Assembly: GCF_008386585.1 (NCBI RefSeq)
Contig: NZ_VUOB01000075.1
Location: 94,893 to 158,892 of the forward strand
DNA: 64,000 bases
From: Solihabitans fulvus
Lineage (GTDB): Bacteria > Actinomycetota > Actinomycetes > Mycobacteriales > Pseudonocardiaceae
Direction: 5' to 3'
Shown here: piece after piece, positions 1 through 8,287 of the stretch
Position numbering within the stretch: position 1 is the stretch's first letter
How the letters are laid out: each line of letters begins with the position of its first letter
Notes under the pieces: model-generated
What the model was told of the DNA's origin: nothing
Database searches by the model: none
What the model saw: only the letters and a program-made list of their open reading frames with translations
Translations under genes and position numbers: made by a program

Positions 1-613
1 GCATCAGGGACGCCGGGTCCGGCAGCCCGCCCCCGTTCAGCTCGCTGATCGTCGTCTCCAACAGATAGCAGGAGTAACGGACGTCCCCTGCCAGGTAGTG
101 GGCTGTCGCGCGGCCGCGGATGGCGCGGACCCGAGCGGGCAGGGGCCGGTCGACAAGCAGCGCCTCGGCCTGCTCGAACTGCTCCCTGCCGTCGACCAGG
201 GCGCCGCGCCGCAGCAGGAACGAACCCAGCGTGGCGCGCAGTTCGGCGACGAGATCGGGCAGGTCGTGTTCGGCGGCCCGGCCGATCAGGTCGTGCAGCA
301 GCGCCTCGGCCTCGGCACCCCTGCCCGCGTCCGTCAGCTGGTTCGCCTCGGCCAGCCCGTCGCGGATCTCGGTGCGCAGCCCGGCCGGAACACCGGCCGC
401 GAGTTCCTCGTAACTGACGTCGAGGCGTTCGGCAAAGTAGCGCAGCGCGGCGTCGGACGGCCGCGCCTTGCCGGACTCCACGGTGGACACGTACGCGGCG
501 GTGTAACCGGGTCCTGCCAAGGCGCGCTGGGTCAGTCCGCGCTCGGTGCGCAGACGCTGTAGGCGCGCGCCGATCTGATCCGGACGCTCCTGACCCGTGT
601 CGGGAACGGTCAT
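1..613 (-). CDS. XRE-family HTH transcriptional regulator, 3' end outside window
   Basis: The reading frame opens at an ATG (complement of 611-613) and runs off the left edge after 204 codons. It begins MTVPDTGQERPDQIGARL and has an XRE helix-turn-helix over residues 15-70, with LTQRALA, AYVSTVESGKARPS and a DVSYEEL segment. The rest is alpha-helical and Ala/Leu-rich, as in TPR-containing XRE regulators (AEALLHDLIGRA, FEQAEALL). Such proteins are cytoplasmic DNA-binding regulators whose ligand is usually unknown. It is divergent from the secreted neprosin-like gene, with an AT-rich 358 bp gap between them. The full length cannot be judged here. Confidence 0.85.
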   Translation of the reverse strand, partial: MTVPDTGQERPDQIGARLQRLRTERGLTQRALAGPGYTAAYVSTVESGKARPSDAALRYFAERLDVSYEELAAGVPAGLRTEIRDGLAEANQLTDAGRGAEAEALLHDLIGRAAEHDLPDLVAELRATLGSFLLRRGALVDGREQFEQAEALLVDRPLPARVRAIRGRATAHYLAGDVRYSCYLLETTISELNGGGLPDPASLM

Positions 614-971
614 CGCGCCCTCCTTCTCGTCCTGCGTCCGATGGCTCACGGCACTCCTACCACGAACCTGCTGGAGGGTCTTGCGCTGCGGGCATCCTCG
701 GCCTATGTTAACCGACAATGTAAGTGCAGTTATGTCATTAGTTAATAGGAAGCCTGCTACGCGCGGGACCATTGACCGACGGTCCAGGCCCCGAGCGCGT
801 CCGCTACGAGTTCCGCGTTTCGACTCGGCCCACACCCTGTCCCTGACGGCCGCGCCCACCCTGTTCACGGGCCGGACGATCTGCTGCCGCACTCCCGCAC
901 CGCGACCTCGCGCAGGCGCCGGCCGGCCGACGCCTGGCGCACGACGCGCACCTACCGAAAGAGAGACCCTG
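614..971. promoter_or_regulatory. Divergent promoter region between XRE gene and neprosin-like gene
   Basis: This 358 bp gap holds no convincing gene. An AT-rich block at about 704-750 stands out from the GC-rich surroundings and contains an inverted TTAAC (708-712) and GTTAA (741-745). It probably carries promoters for both flanking genes, but I cannot assign -35 and -10 boxes with confidence. Confidence 0.4.
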
Positions 972-1763
972 ATGTCCCTGCGCCGCAACACAAGCACGCC
1001 CAAATCCCTGTTAGCCGCAGCGGCGATCGCGGTCGCCACGACCGCGGCGACGCTCCTTCTGCCCGCCGGCGACGCCAACGCTGCCACGTGCTGGTTCGGG
1101 TCCTGCTACAGCTACGTCACCGGCCGGCAGCACACCACGACGTCGGGTGCGGGCGTCACCATGTACCAGGCCGCGCCGGCCAACGTGAGCGCCAATGGCC
1201 ACTCACTCCAGGAACTTGCCTTGCAGAACACCAACTCCACAACCACCGCCGACACCGTCGAGATCGGCTGGACCATCGACCCCGGAACCTACGGCGACTA
1301 CCAGACCCACCTGTTCGTCTTCTTCTGGATCAACGGCCAGCCGCAGTGCTACAACGCCGGCTGCGGTTTCGTGCAGGTGTCCTCCACCGTGACCGCCGGG
1401 ATGACCCTGACCCCGGGGACCTACGGCAGTTTCGCGCTGCGGAACTACAACGGCGACTGGTGGGCCTACTACAACAACGTGCCGTTCGGGTACTTCCCGG
1501 GGTCCGAGTGGGGTGGCGCTTTCACCACCGCCCACACCGTCTCCGCCTTCGGCGAAGTCTCCGCCCCCAGTCAGCCCAGTTGCACCCAGATGGGCGACGG
1601 CGTCTTCGGCAGCCAGTCGGGAGCGTCCTCGATATCCAACTACCAGCTCTACGGATCCTCGTCCCAGCCGTACTTCGCTGTCACCGCAACCGATCCGAGC
1701 TACTACGACGCCGGCTCGGCCACCCCAACCTCCTTCAGGCTGGGCGGTCCTGGTGGATGCTAG
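972..1763 (+). CDS. Secreted neprosin-family peptidase-like protein
   Basis: This 263-residue exported protein has a long Sec-type signal peptide (basic start MSLRRNTSTPKS, hydrophobic core, cleavage near DANA-ATC). The mature part shows neprosin (DUF239) landmarks: a GWTIDPGTYGDYQTHLFVF segment, FWINGQPQCYN, CGFVQV, and GPGGC at the C-terminus. Neprosins are glutamic endopeptidases that cleave after proline. I infer the same chemistry but have not pinned the two catalytic glutamates. The ATG at 972 follows a purine-rich GAAAGAGAG, and the frame continues upstream without signal-peptide character, so this start is preferred. Codon 14 (1011-1013) is a rare TTA. A strong hairpin follows the gene. 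Confidence 0.8.
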   Translation: MSLRRNTSTPKSLLAAAAIAVATTAATLLLPAGDANAATCWFGSCYSYVTGRQHTTTSGAGVTMYQAAPANVSANGHSLQELALQNTNSTTTADTVEIGWTIDPGTYGDYQTHLFVFFWINGQPQCYNAGCGFVQVSSTVTAGMTLTPGTYGSFALRNYNGDWWAYYNNVPFGYFPGSEWGGAFTTAHTVSAFGEVSAPSQPSCTQMGDGVFGSQSGASSISNYQLYGSSSQPYFAVTATDPSYYDAGSATPTSFRLGGPGGC

Positions 1764-1805
1764 GTCTCGCCCCTCACTCGACGAGAGCAGGTAGCTCGTG
1801 GGCGT

Positions 1806-1840
1806 GCGGCAGTGCCCGGTCGTCGACCGGGCACTGCCGC
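1806..1840. terminator. Perfect 16-bp hairpin between convergent genes
   Basis: The arms 1806-1821 and 1825-1840 are perfectly complementary over 16 bp with a 3-nt loop. The hairpin lies between two convergent genes, so it is probably a bidirectional terminator. There is no clear U-tract, which is usual in high-GC actinobacteria. Confidence 0.8.
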
Positions 1841-1869
1841 CTTCGATGCTGTCCTCGATGGGCCGCCCG

Positions 1870-2394
1870 CTACGCGTACACGAGGGACCACATGGTGCGC
1901 ACGCCGCCGTCGCGGCAGCTCCCCAGCTTGAGGTATCCCTCTGGCTGATCCATCAGGCACTGGTCGCCCCAGCCGAAGTACTCGGCGTGCCGGCTGCGCA
2001 GCTGCCAGGCGTTGCCGGACAGCTGGTCGAAGTACCAACGGGCGTTGAACTCGTCGCTGCACGAAATCGCACCCGCCGACCCACCAATCGGGTCGACGCC
2101 GAGGCATATGTTGGCCTGCCCCAGGTTGCCGACCTGGAACGTGGGGTCGTCCCTGTACCCGTAGACGACCCACACGGCGTTGTTGTCGCCGCACGACACG
2201 AGGGTGAAAATGGAGCTGGGAGTGGCCGACAGGCAGCGGCCCGTGTTGGTGTTGTAGATCCGGAAGTTCACCTTGCTGCCCGGGTCCGGAAGCGGGCCGG
2301 GGGCCGCGGAGGCCGCGGCGGGGGCGACGATCAGCGCGCCGAGTGCGATCACGGACAGCAGCGCTGCCGCAAACAGACTGCGTAGCTTTGTCAC
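1870..2394 (-). CDS. Secreted ricin-type lectin-like protein
   Basis: This 174-residue exported protein has a classical signal peptide (MTKLRSLFAAALL, cleavage near ASA-APG). The mature region has beta-trefoil (ricin B) features: NFRIYNTNTGRCLSA, TFQVGNLGQANICLGVD, WYFDQLSGNAWQLRS and CLMDQP. The QxW motifs are degenerate, so sugar binding is uncertain. It is one of several small secreted proteins in the first 8 kb, and it lies downstream of the STAND regulator at 2480-5080 on the same strand, 85 bp away. Confidence 0.7.
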   Translation of the reverse strand: MTKLRSLFAAALLSVIALGALIVAPAAASAAPGPLPDPGSKVNFRIYNTNTGRCLSATPSSIFTLVSCGDNNAVWVVYGYRDDPTFQVGNLGQANICLGVDPIGGSAGAISCSDEFNARWYFDQLSGNAWQLRSRHAEYFGWGDQCLMDQPEGYLKLGSCRDGGVRTMWSLVYA

Positions 2395-2479
2395 GATGTC
2401 CTGCCTTTGTTCGCGGTGTGTTGCCTACCGCGGCAGAGTCTTGGGCACCGGAACCGGACACCGACAGGTCATGGACCGG

Positions 2480-5080
2480 TCACTCGCCACCCCGCTCAGT
2501 GTCCTTTGACAGAACGGGTTCCGGCGTGCCGAGCCCCGCGTACAGCTCGGCGGCCCGCCGCCGGTGCCCGTCCGCCGCGCGGTCGTCGCCGCACGCCGCG
2601 AACGCGCGGCCGAGGCCCGCGTGGGTCTCGGCCTGAAGGTGCCGGTCCTTGATGCGGTCGGCCATGACCAGCGCCTGCCGCAGGTGCGCCACCGCTCCCG
2701 TCGGATCGCCCGCCGCGACGGTTGCCTCGCCCAGCCCAAGCAGCGCCTCGGCTTCGGCGTTCCAGTCGTCGGTCTCGCGCGCCAGCGCCAGCGCCTTTCG
2801 ATGGCAGTCCTCGGCTTCCGCTGGGAAACCCTGCCGCAGGTGCGCCCGGCCAAGGCCGTTGAGCGCGCCGCCCTCGGCGACCCGGTTGCCGACTTCGCGC
2901 GCGACGGCCAGCGCCTGCCGGTGGTGGACCAACGCCGACTCGTGCTCGCCGAGCAGCAGGTTCGCGACGCCGAGATCGTTGAGCGCGAAGCTCTCCCCGT
3001 AGGCGTCGCCGGCCTCGCGGGCCAGGGCGAGCGCCTGACGGTGGCAGTCCACGGCCTCCCGGTAGTGGCCCAACCGGCGCTGGTCGACGCCGAGGTTGGT
3101 CAGCGCCATGCTCTCGATGTTGCGGTTGCCGGTCTCGCGGGCGATCGTCAGCGCCTGCCGGTGGCAGGCCAGCGCGTCCTCGTAGCGGCCGAGGTACTGG
3201 TGCACGATGCCGAGGTTGTTGCGGGTGCTCGCCTCCGTGACGCGGTTGCCCACCGCGCGCAGCAGCACCAGCGCCCGCTCGTAGTGCTCGGTGGCCTGCT
3301 CGTAGCGGCCGGACTGGCCGGCGATGTTGCCGAGCCCGCTCAGCGCGACCGACTCCGTGTGCTGGTCGCCGGCCCGCCCGGCCAGTTCGAGGGCCCGCCG
3401 GTAGTGCTCGGTGGCCGGCTCGTAGCGCCCCCACCGCCAGTGCGACTGCCCCATCCTGCACAGCACCCCGGCCTGCCCGGACAGGTCGCCGGCCGCCCGC
3501 GCCACCGCGAGGGCCGCGCCGTGCAGCGTCAGCGCCTCGGCGTGCCGGGACCGGTCGTCCAGCCAGCGCCACAGGGTCAGCGACAACGCGGGTGCGTGGT
3601 CCGGCCAGCCGGCCCCGGCCGCGTTGACCGCGCCGGCCACCAGGTTGGGCAACTCCCTGGCCAGCCACGCGTTCGCGGCCGCGTCGTCGGACAGGTCGAC
3701 GGCGAGGGCGCCCGGCGGCACCGCGTCGGGCAGGTCGCGCTCGTGCGGCGCGAGCACGCGGACGGCGGCGACGGCGGTGCGCAGCTGGTGGTCGAACAGC
3801 CGGCCGAGCGCCGCCTGCCGGCCGGCCGCGGACTCCTCGGCCTCGGCGAGCTGCCTTGCGTGTTGGCGCAGCAGGTCGTGGAAGGTGTAGCGGTCGGGCG
3901 AGGACGACAGCAGCAGGTGACAGTCCACAAGGGACTCAAGCGCGCGCTCGGCCTCGGCGAGCGGGAGGTCGGCGAGCGTCGCAGCCGCGAGCGGGTCGAA
4001 GTCCCCGCCAGGATGACAGCCCAGCAGCCGGAACACCCGCCGCCGCAGGTCGTCGAGGCCGGTGTAGGACAACGAGAACGCCGCAGCGACACCGAGTTCC
4101 CCGTCGACGGCGAGCTCGGCCAGCCGCCGGTTCTCGTCGCGCAGCCGCGCGGCCAGGTGGGCCGGGCTCCAGTTGCTCCGGTGCGCAAGCCTCGCCGAGG
4201 CGATGCGGACCGCGAGCGGCAGCCGCCCGCACAGGGCAACGATCTCGGCCACCGCGTCCGCTTCGCCGTCCGCGCCGCAGACGTCCGCGAACAGCGCGGC
4301 GGCCTCGTCGGCCGGCAGCACATCCAGCGACAGCGGCACCGCTCCAGGCAGACCCGGCATCCTGCGCCGCGACGTGACCAACACCAGACAGCCCGACGCG
4401 CCGGGCAGCAGCGGCCGCACCTGAGCGGCGTCGGCGGCGTTGTCCAGCAACAGCACGACGCGCCGGGGCGCCAACTCGCTGCGCCACACCGCGGCGCGCT
4501 GCTCCTGGTCGGCGGGGACAGCCTCGGCGGGCACCCCGAGCATCCGCAGCAACGTGTCCAGCGCGGCGGCCGGGTCAAGGGGCTGCCGGCCCGGGGTGAA
4601 GCCGTGCAGGTCCACGAACAGCTGGCCATCCGGGTACCGGTCGGCCAGCAGGTGCGCGGCGCGCACCGCCAGCGCGGTCTTGCCGACTCCGGCCATGCCG
4701 TCGATCGCCGAGATGACCACCGTGGCGGCCTCGGACCTGTCCGCCTGGCCGATCAGCCGGGCCAGCTCGACCTCGCGGCCGGTGAAGTCGGGAACGTCGT
4801 AGGGCAGCGAACGCGCCGCACCGGGCCAGCCGGCAGCCCTGCCGGCGTCGGCGGGGGCCGCGCCCCGGCTCGCCGCGATCAGCGCGTCCGTGTTGGCCTC
4901 GTTCAGGGACAGCGCGGCGGCCAGCAGGTGCACCGACGCCAGCCTCGGCTCCCTGCGCCTGCCGGTCTCCAGGCCGCGGATCGTGCGGGTCGAGACGCCC
5001 GACTTCTCGGCCAGCCGCTCCTGGGTGAGACCGCTCCTGAGCCGGTGTGCCTTCAACAACTCGGCAAACGTCAGCGTCAC
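2480..5080 (-). CDS. HTH / NB-ARC / TPR STAND regulator
   Basis: This 866-residue protein has an N-terminal XRE helix-turn-helix (residues 5-65, GLTQERLAEKSGVSTRTIRG), then an NB-ARC ATPase with P-loop GMAGVGKTAL at 128-137, a Walker B-like VVLLLDNAAD and an LVLVTSRR sensor-like stretch. The C-terminal half is a long TPR array with recurring AxxxHRQALxLAR units. STAND proteins of this kind act as ATP-gated switches, often pathway-specific activators in actinomycetes. The GTG at 5080 is chosen because the HTH begins at once and GAGGGG lies just upstream; the frame stays open further upstream but with no domain. It is divergent from the secreted gene at 5275. Confidence 0.85.
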   Translation of the reverse strand: MTLTFAELLKAHRLRSGLTQERLAEKSGVSTRTIRGLETGRRREPRLASVHLLAAALSLNEANTDALIAASRGAAPADAGRAAGWPGAARSLPYDVPDFTGREVELARLIGQADRSEAATVVISAIDGMAGVGKTALAVRAAHLLADRYPDGQLFVDLHGFTPGRQPLDPAAALDTLLRMLGVPAEAVPADQEQRAAVWRSELAPRRVVLLLDNAADAAQVRPLLPGASGCLVLVTSRRRMPGLPGAVPLSLDVLPADEAAALFADVCGADGEADAVAEIVALCGRLPLAVRIASARLAHRSNWSPAHLAARLRDENRRLAELAVDGELGVAAAFSLSYTGLDDLRRRVFRLLGCHPGGDFDPLAAATLADLPLAEAERALESLVDCHLLLSSSPDRYTFHDLLRQHARQLAEAEESAAGRQAALGRLFDHQLRTAVAAVRVLAPHERDLPDAVPPGALAVDLSDDAAANAWLARELPNLVAGAVNAAGAGWPDHAPALSLTLWRWLDDRSRHAEALTLHGAALAVARAAGDLSGQAGVLCRMGQSHWRWGRYEPATEHYRRALELAGRAGDQHTESVALSGLGNIAGQSGRYEQATEHYERALVLLRAVGNRVTEASTRNNLGIVHQYLGRYEDALACHRQALTIARETGNRNIESMALTNLGVDQRRLGHYREAVDCHRQALALAREAGDAYGESFALNDLGVANLLLGEHESALVHHRQALAVAREVGNRVAEGGALNGLGRAHLRQGFPAEAEDCHRKALALARETDDWNAEAEALLGLGEATVAAGDPTGAVAHLRQALVMADRIKDRHLQAETHAGLGRAFAACGDDRAADGHRRRAAELYAGLGTPEPVLSKDTERGGE

Positions 5081-5274
5081 GGCGCCCCTCGCTCCCGCTG
5101 CCCCCGGGGCCGCGACACCACAGGCTAGTGAAGCCGCGATCCGTGGGCCAACGAAATGGCCGCATTGTGTCCGCTCGCTGACCTGGTGCCCTGGCGCGAT
5201 CACGATCACCATGCGCTCGGTAGGTGGGAATCCGGGCGCGCGTCGACGCCGCGCCGGAACAACGGGGGAGCGAG

Positions 5275-6423
5275 ATGACCGCACACATGCACACCGGCCG
5301 CCTTGGCCGGGCCGCCATCGCCGCACTGGCAGTCGCGGCGGCCGTGGCCACGGCCCCGGCCGCGCTGGCCGACATCGGTTCGGCGGTGGGACGGGTCGGC
5401 GCGAAGGCGGTGACCCTGCCGGGCGGGGGCCTACAGCTGTTCGCCCGCTCCACGGCGGGAGAACTGCTGACGGTCGGGTTCCGGCCGACGGGGCCGCTCG
5501 GCGAGTGGGGCGCGTGGACCGGCCTGCACCAGCAGATCAGCGGTCAGCCGTCGGCCGTGGTCGGGGCTGGTGGGCTGGTGAGCGTGTTCGCGCTGAACCC
5601 CGCCGGACACCTGATCACCGACTGGCAGGAGTCCGCCGACGGCCCGTTCGATCACAGCGGCGACCTCGGCAGCGGGTTCGCCGGCGACCCGCTGCCGGTG
5701 GCCGCCGCCGACGGCACGATGGCCGTGTTCCTGCGCGGCGCGGACGGCAACCTGTGGACGACCCGGCAGTCCGTGCCCGACGGGGGCTGGTCGGCGCCGG
5801 CGTTGGTGGCTGGCGGCGTCGGCATCGTGGGCACGCCGTCGGCGGTGGTCGACGGCGCGGGCGTGGTCAGTCTGTTCGCCGCGCGGCCCGACGGCCACCT
5901 GCTCACCGTCTGGCAGGACGCGGCCGGTGCGCCGCTGAGCAACGTGGCCGACCTCGGCACCGGCTTCGCGCCGGACGCCGGAACCGCGTCGATCCTCAAC
6001 GGCGACGGCACGATGTCGGTGTTCCTGCGGGGTTCCGGCGACATCCTCGTCACAGTGGGACAGACCGTGCCCGGCGGCGGCTGGTCGGCCCCGACGCCGG
6101 TGCGCGACGCGGTGACGGTCAGCGGCACCCCGGCCGCCGTGCGCCGCGCCGACGGCTCGGTGGGAGTGCTGGCGCTGCGCGACGGCCGCCTCATGGGGGC
6201 GTGGCAGGCGATGCCGCACGGGGCCTTCGACACCTACTACGAGGGCAGGGGAGACATCGACTACAGCGGCGACCTCGTCGTGCCGGGATCGCCCGACAAC
6301 AACGTGACCCTCTACGTGCACGGGGCGGACGGCCAGCTGCACGGTGCCTTCGGGGTGGCGCTGCCCGACCGGCCGGGCTGGACCGGCACCAGCGTGCCGC
6401 CGGCGCCCGGCGGCCTGGCCTGA
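5275..6423 (+). CDS. Secreted beta-propeller (PLL/tectonin-like) protein
   Basis: This 382-residue protein has a signal peptide (hydrophobic AAIAALAVAAAVATAPAALA, cleavage near ALA-DIG). The mature part consists of repeated units of about 45-50 residues with shared elements: SVFALNPAGHL, AVFLRGADGNLW, SLFAARPDGHLLTVW, SVFLRGSGDILV and LYVHGADGQL. These resemble PLL-like or tectonin-type propeller blades that often bind sugars. The ATG at 5275 follows a strong GGGGGAG ribosome-binding site. Ligand and role are unknown. A perfect 16-bp terminator follows. Confidence 0.72.
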   Translation: MTAHMHTGRLGRAAIAALAVAAAVATAPAALADIGSAVGRVGAKAVTLPGGGLQLFARSTAGELLTVGFRPTGPLGEWGAWTGLHQQISGQPSAVVGAGGLVSVFALNPAGHLITDWQESADGPFDHSGDLGSGFAGDPLPVAAADGTMAVFLRGADGNLWTTRQSVPDGGWSAPALVAGGVGIVGTPSAVVDGAGVVSLFAARPDGHLLTVWQDAAGAPLSNVADLGTGFAPDAGTASILNGDGTMSVFLRGSGDILVTVGQTVPGGGWSAPTPVRDAVTVSGTPAAVRRADGSVGVLALRDGRLMGAWQAMPHGAFDTYYEGRGDIDYSGDLVVPGSPDNNVTLYVHGADGQLHGAFGVALPDRPGWTGTSVPPAPGGLA

Positions 6424-6425
6424 GC

Positions 6426-6464
6426 GTGGTGTCCGCGCCCCAACCTCAGGGGCGCGGACACCAC
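6426..6464. terminator. Perfect 16-bp hairpin terminator
   Basis: The arms 6426-6441 and 6449-6464 pair over 16 bp around a 7-nt loop, three bases after the stop codon of the propeller gene. The gene on the other side (6498-6875) converges on it, so it probably works in both directions. Confidence 0.85.
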
Positions 6465-6497
6465 GGTGAGCGTCTGGACCGATGCCGCTCGCACGGT

Positions 6498-6875
6498 CTA
6501 TCCGAGGCGACGCCGGATGCGTTCGATGCGTGTTTCGGCATCGGCAGGGTCATTCATCCCGAGGTTGGCCCGGCGACGCAGCTTGTAGGCGACAACGTCA
6601 GCCAGCGGGGCGTCGCGCCACTTCCGCCACGGCGCAGCCAGCCGAACAGACTTCTTCGCCCGCAGCGTGGTCTCCACCTGCTCAGCTACATCAATGGCGA
6701 CGGGACCGGTCGCGCCCACCAGGACCTGGTGCTCGCGATGCCGGTCCGCGCGGTTGGGTGTCCGCTTGTTCCGCCGGATGTTCTTGCGGGAACTCTTGTC
6801 GTTCTCGCCGTAGTCGTTGCGGCGGTCCTTGGCATAGCTGAGTGCCTTCTTCTGCTGAGGACTCCTGCGCGCCAC
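6498..6875 (-). CDS. Conserved small basic protein of unknown function
   Basis: This 125-residue basic protein starts VARRSPQQKKALSYAKDRR and continues with YGENDKSSRKNIRRNK. This N-terminus recurs in uncharacterised actinobacterial proteins. I see no signal peptide, membrane segment or catalytic motif. The charged N-terminal third may bind nucleic acid, but that is only inference. The GTG at 6875 is preferred over the upstream ATG at 6929 because GAGGGG lies at good spacing and the conserved sequence starts here. Confidence 0.7.
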   Translation of the reverse strand: MARRSPQQKKALSYAKDRRNDYGENDKSSRKNIRRNKRTPNRADRHREHQVLVGATGPVAIDVAEQVETTLRAKKSVRLAAPWRKWRDAPLADVVAYKLRRRANLGMNDPADAETRIERIRRRLG

Positions 6876-6986
6876 GGAACACCCCTCGATGCTGACCACC
6901 CGACCGGGCCAAGTTACCTGTCGAGCCACGGTCGGCGCCGGTGATTTTCGGCTGCGCTCGAACCGTGGCAGCGATCACTCTCGCCC

Positions 6987-7001
6987 TTACCTGCGAGGTA
7001 A
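6987..7001. promoter_or_regulatory. Palindromic operator candidate, copy 1
   Basis: The sequence TTACCTGCGAGGTAA is a 6-3-6 palindrome located 75 bp upstream of the SnoaL-like gene at 7076. The same palindrome with a different spacer (TTACCTTTGAGGTAA) sits at 44504-44518 before the near-identical gene at 44592. Conservation in both copies supports a binding site for a dimeric regulator. The regulator itself is not identified. Confidence 0.6.
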
Positions 7002-7075
7002 TCGACGCGATGACCTCTGCTGGGTGAAGCTTGTTGCACAACAGGAGATCAGCACCGAGCAGGGAGAGAATCACC

Positions 7076-7438
7076 ATGAGCAGCACCGAGAACCTCGTCG
7101 CCCGTTACCTCGACGCGTGGAACGCCACCGACGCGGCTGAGCGTGCCGCGGTGTTGGCTGAGGTGTTCGCCGAGGACGCCTGCTACACCGACCCGCTGGT
7201 GGACGCCGACGGCCGCGATGTCATCGACCAGGTCATCGCCGGGGCCCAGGCCCAGTTCGCGGGCCTGGTGTTCACCTCGGGCGGCCCGGTCGACGCGCAC
7301 CACAACACCGCGCGCTTCACCTGGCACCTGGGCGTTCCCGGCGACGAGCCCCTGGTGATCGGGTTCGACGTCGCCGTGATCGAGAACGACCGCTTCACCA
7401 AGGTTTACGGGTTCCTCGACAAGGTTCCGGCCGCCTGA
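7076..7438 (+). CDS. SnoaL-like / NTF2-fold protein, copy 1
   Basis: This 120-residue protein has the NTF2-like alpha+beta barrel pattern (LVARYLDAWNATDAAERAAV, CYTDPLVDADGRDVI, FVFDVAVIENDR-type C-terminal strands). SnoaL-like proteins include cyclases, isomerases and many of unknown role. It differs from the gene at 44592 by nine substitutions in 120 residues, and the upstream DNA is also conserved. The ATG at 7076 follows AGGGAGAG. Substrate unknown. Confidence 0.85.
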   Translation: MSSTENLVARYLDAWNATDAAERAAVLAEVFAEDACYTDPLVDADGRDVIDQVIAGAQAQFAGLVFTSGGPVDAHHNTARFTWHLGVPGDEPLVIGFDVAVIENDRFTKVYGFLDKVPAA

Positions 7439-7485
7439 GCCGTGACCACGCTCGCAGACGAGGTGCGTGAGACGCGGTACCGGAA

Positions 7486-7521
7486 CGCGCCGTGAGGTGC
7501 CGGCTGGCACGTCACGGCGCG
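7486..7521. terminator. Hairpin terminator after SnoaL-like copy 1
   Basis: The outer arms 7486-7495 and 7512-7521 (CGCGCCGTGA with its complement) enclose a second 5-bp stem, 7497-7501 with 7506-7510, around a 4-nt loop. One G-G mismatch separates them. The structure lies between convergent genes. Confidence 0.7.
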
Positions 7522-7536
7522 ACCGGGCATCAGTCG

Positions 7537-7974
7537 TCAGTCAATTGAGCAGTGGTACCAGGAGCCCCAGTTGCCACCGGCAGGATAGGTGCTGCACCAG
7601 AAGCCGGCTCCGTTCACCTGCATCTTGACGGTGCGGTTCCCGTTGGTGTCCTGCCAGGCGTCCCAGGTGTCGTCGGCGCGCCCGCCGCCCGGCATCTCGA
7701 CCCAACCACCGCTCCCGTTCCACGCATGCCAGATCGTGCGGTTGGGCGCGATGCCGAAACATTCCACGTTGGAGTCGCCGGGCCAGGTGACGTGCATGAC
7801 GCGCGAGTTGTCCCGGAAAATCCCCGGGTACGCGCAGGAGGTGTCCTGCCAGTCGGCAGGCCTGACCACCTCGGCATGGTGCACCGCCGGCTGCGCGGAG
7901 GCGGGCGCGGCCCACAGTCCGCACGCCGCAATGACAGTGAAGAGCCCCAACACTATTCTTCGGATTGTCGACAT
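7537..7974 (-). CDS. Small secreted protein of unknown function
   Basis: This 145-residue protein has a signal peptide (MSTIRRIVLGLFTVIAACGL, cleavage near ASA-QPA). The mature part is rich in Trp and Gly, with two related segments (IWHAWNGSGGWVEM and WDAWQDTNGNRTVKM) and four cysteines. I do not recognise the family; the W/G-rich repeats suggest a small beta-structured, possibly ligand-binding, protein. The ATG at 7974 is chosen because AGAGGGG precedes it and the signal peptide begins directly. An ORF extension upstream has no signal character. Confidence 0.65.
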   Translation of the reverse strand: MSTIRRIVLGLFTVIAACGLWAAPASAQPAVHHAEVVRPADWQDTSCAYPGIFRDNSRVMHVTWPGDSNVECFGIAPNRTIWHAWNGSGGWVEMPGGGRADDTWDAWQDTNGNRTVKMQVNGAGFWCSTYPAGGNWGSWYHCSID

Positions 7975-8287
7975 GACGTGTCCCCTCTTCGGACCGTTGA
8001 CCTTTGGTCGTGACAGTCCCGCGGATGTACCTCTCGACATCGACCTGCGCACGAACGCCGAGATGGGCCGGTGAGCCTCGAACGATTCGTCGTGCGCCGT
8101 CGATCGACGATCCCGCTGCGACGCCGATGGATGACAGTTTTCCGGTCAGATCCGGTCATCTACACTCGTTCTGCATGATCGGCGCAAACCGCACTATCGG
8201 TACGGCCGAACGGCGGTTGCGACATCGGTGCGCACGCGGGTGATGGGGCGCCACAGCGCGGCGACGGCAACCAGGGGGTGGGCGAGC
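7975..8287. promoter_or_regulatory. Divergent intergenic region, secreted gene and STAND gene
   Basis: This 313 bp gap must carry the promoters of the secreted protein (left) and the STAND regulator (right). I see no gene in it. If the STAND gene starts at 8228 or 8243 instead of 8288, the gap is shorter. Confidence 0.35.

Noticed and set aside
2600..3560. Regularly spaced similar blocks that look repeat-like or CRISPR-like at first glance.
   Set aside because: They are coding TPR repeats about 120 bp apart with diverged sequence, not short identical direct repeats with spacers.
2564..5128. An 854-codon open frame on the plus strand antisense to the first STAND regulator.
   Set aside because: The minus-strand frame has a full HTH/NB-ARC/TPR architecture; the plus frame is Gln/Arg/Gly-rich with no domain.
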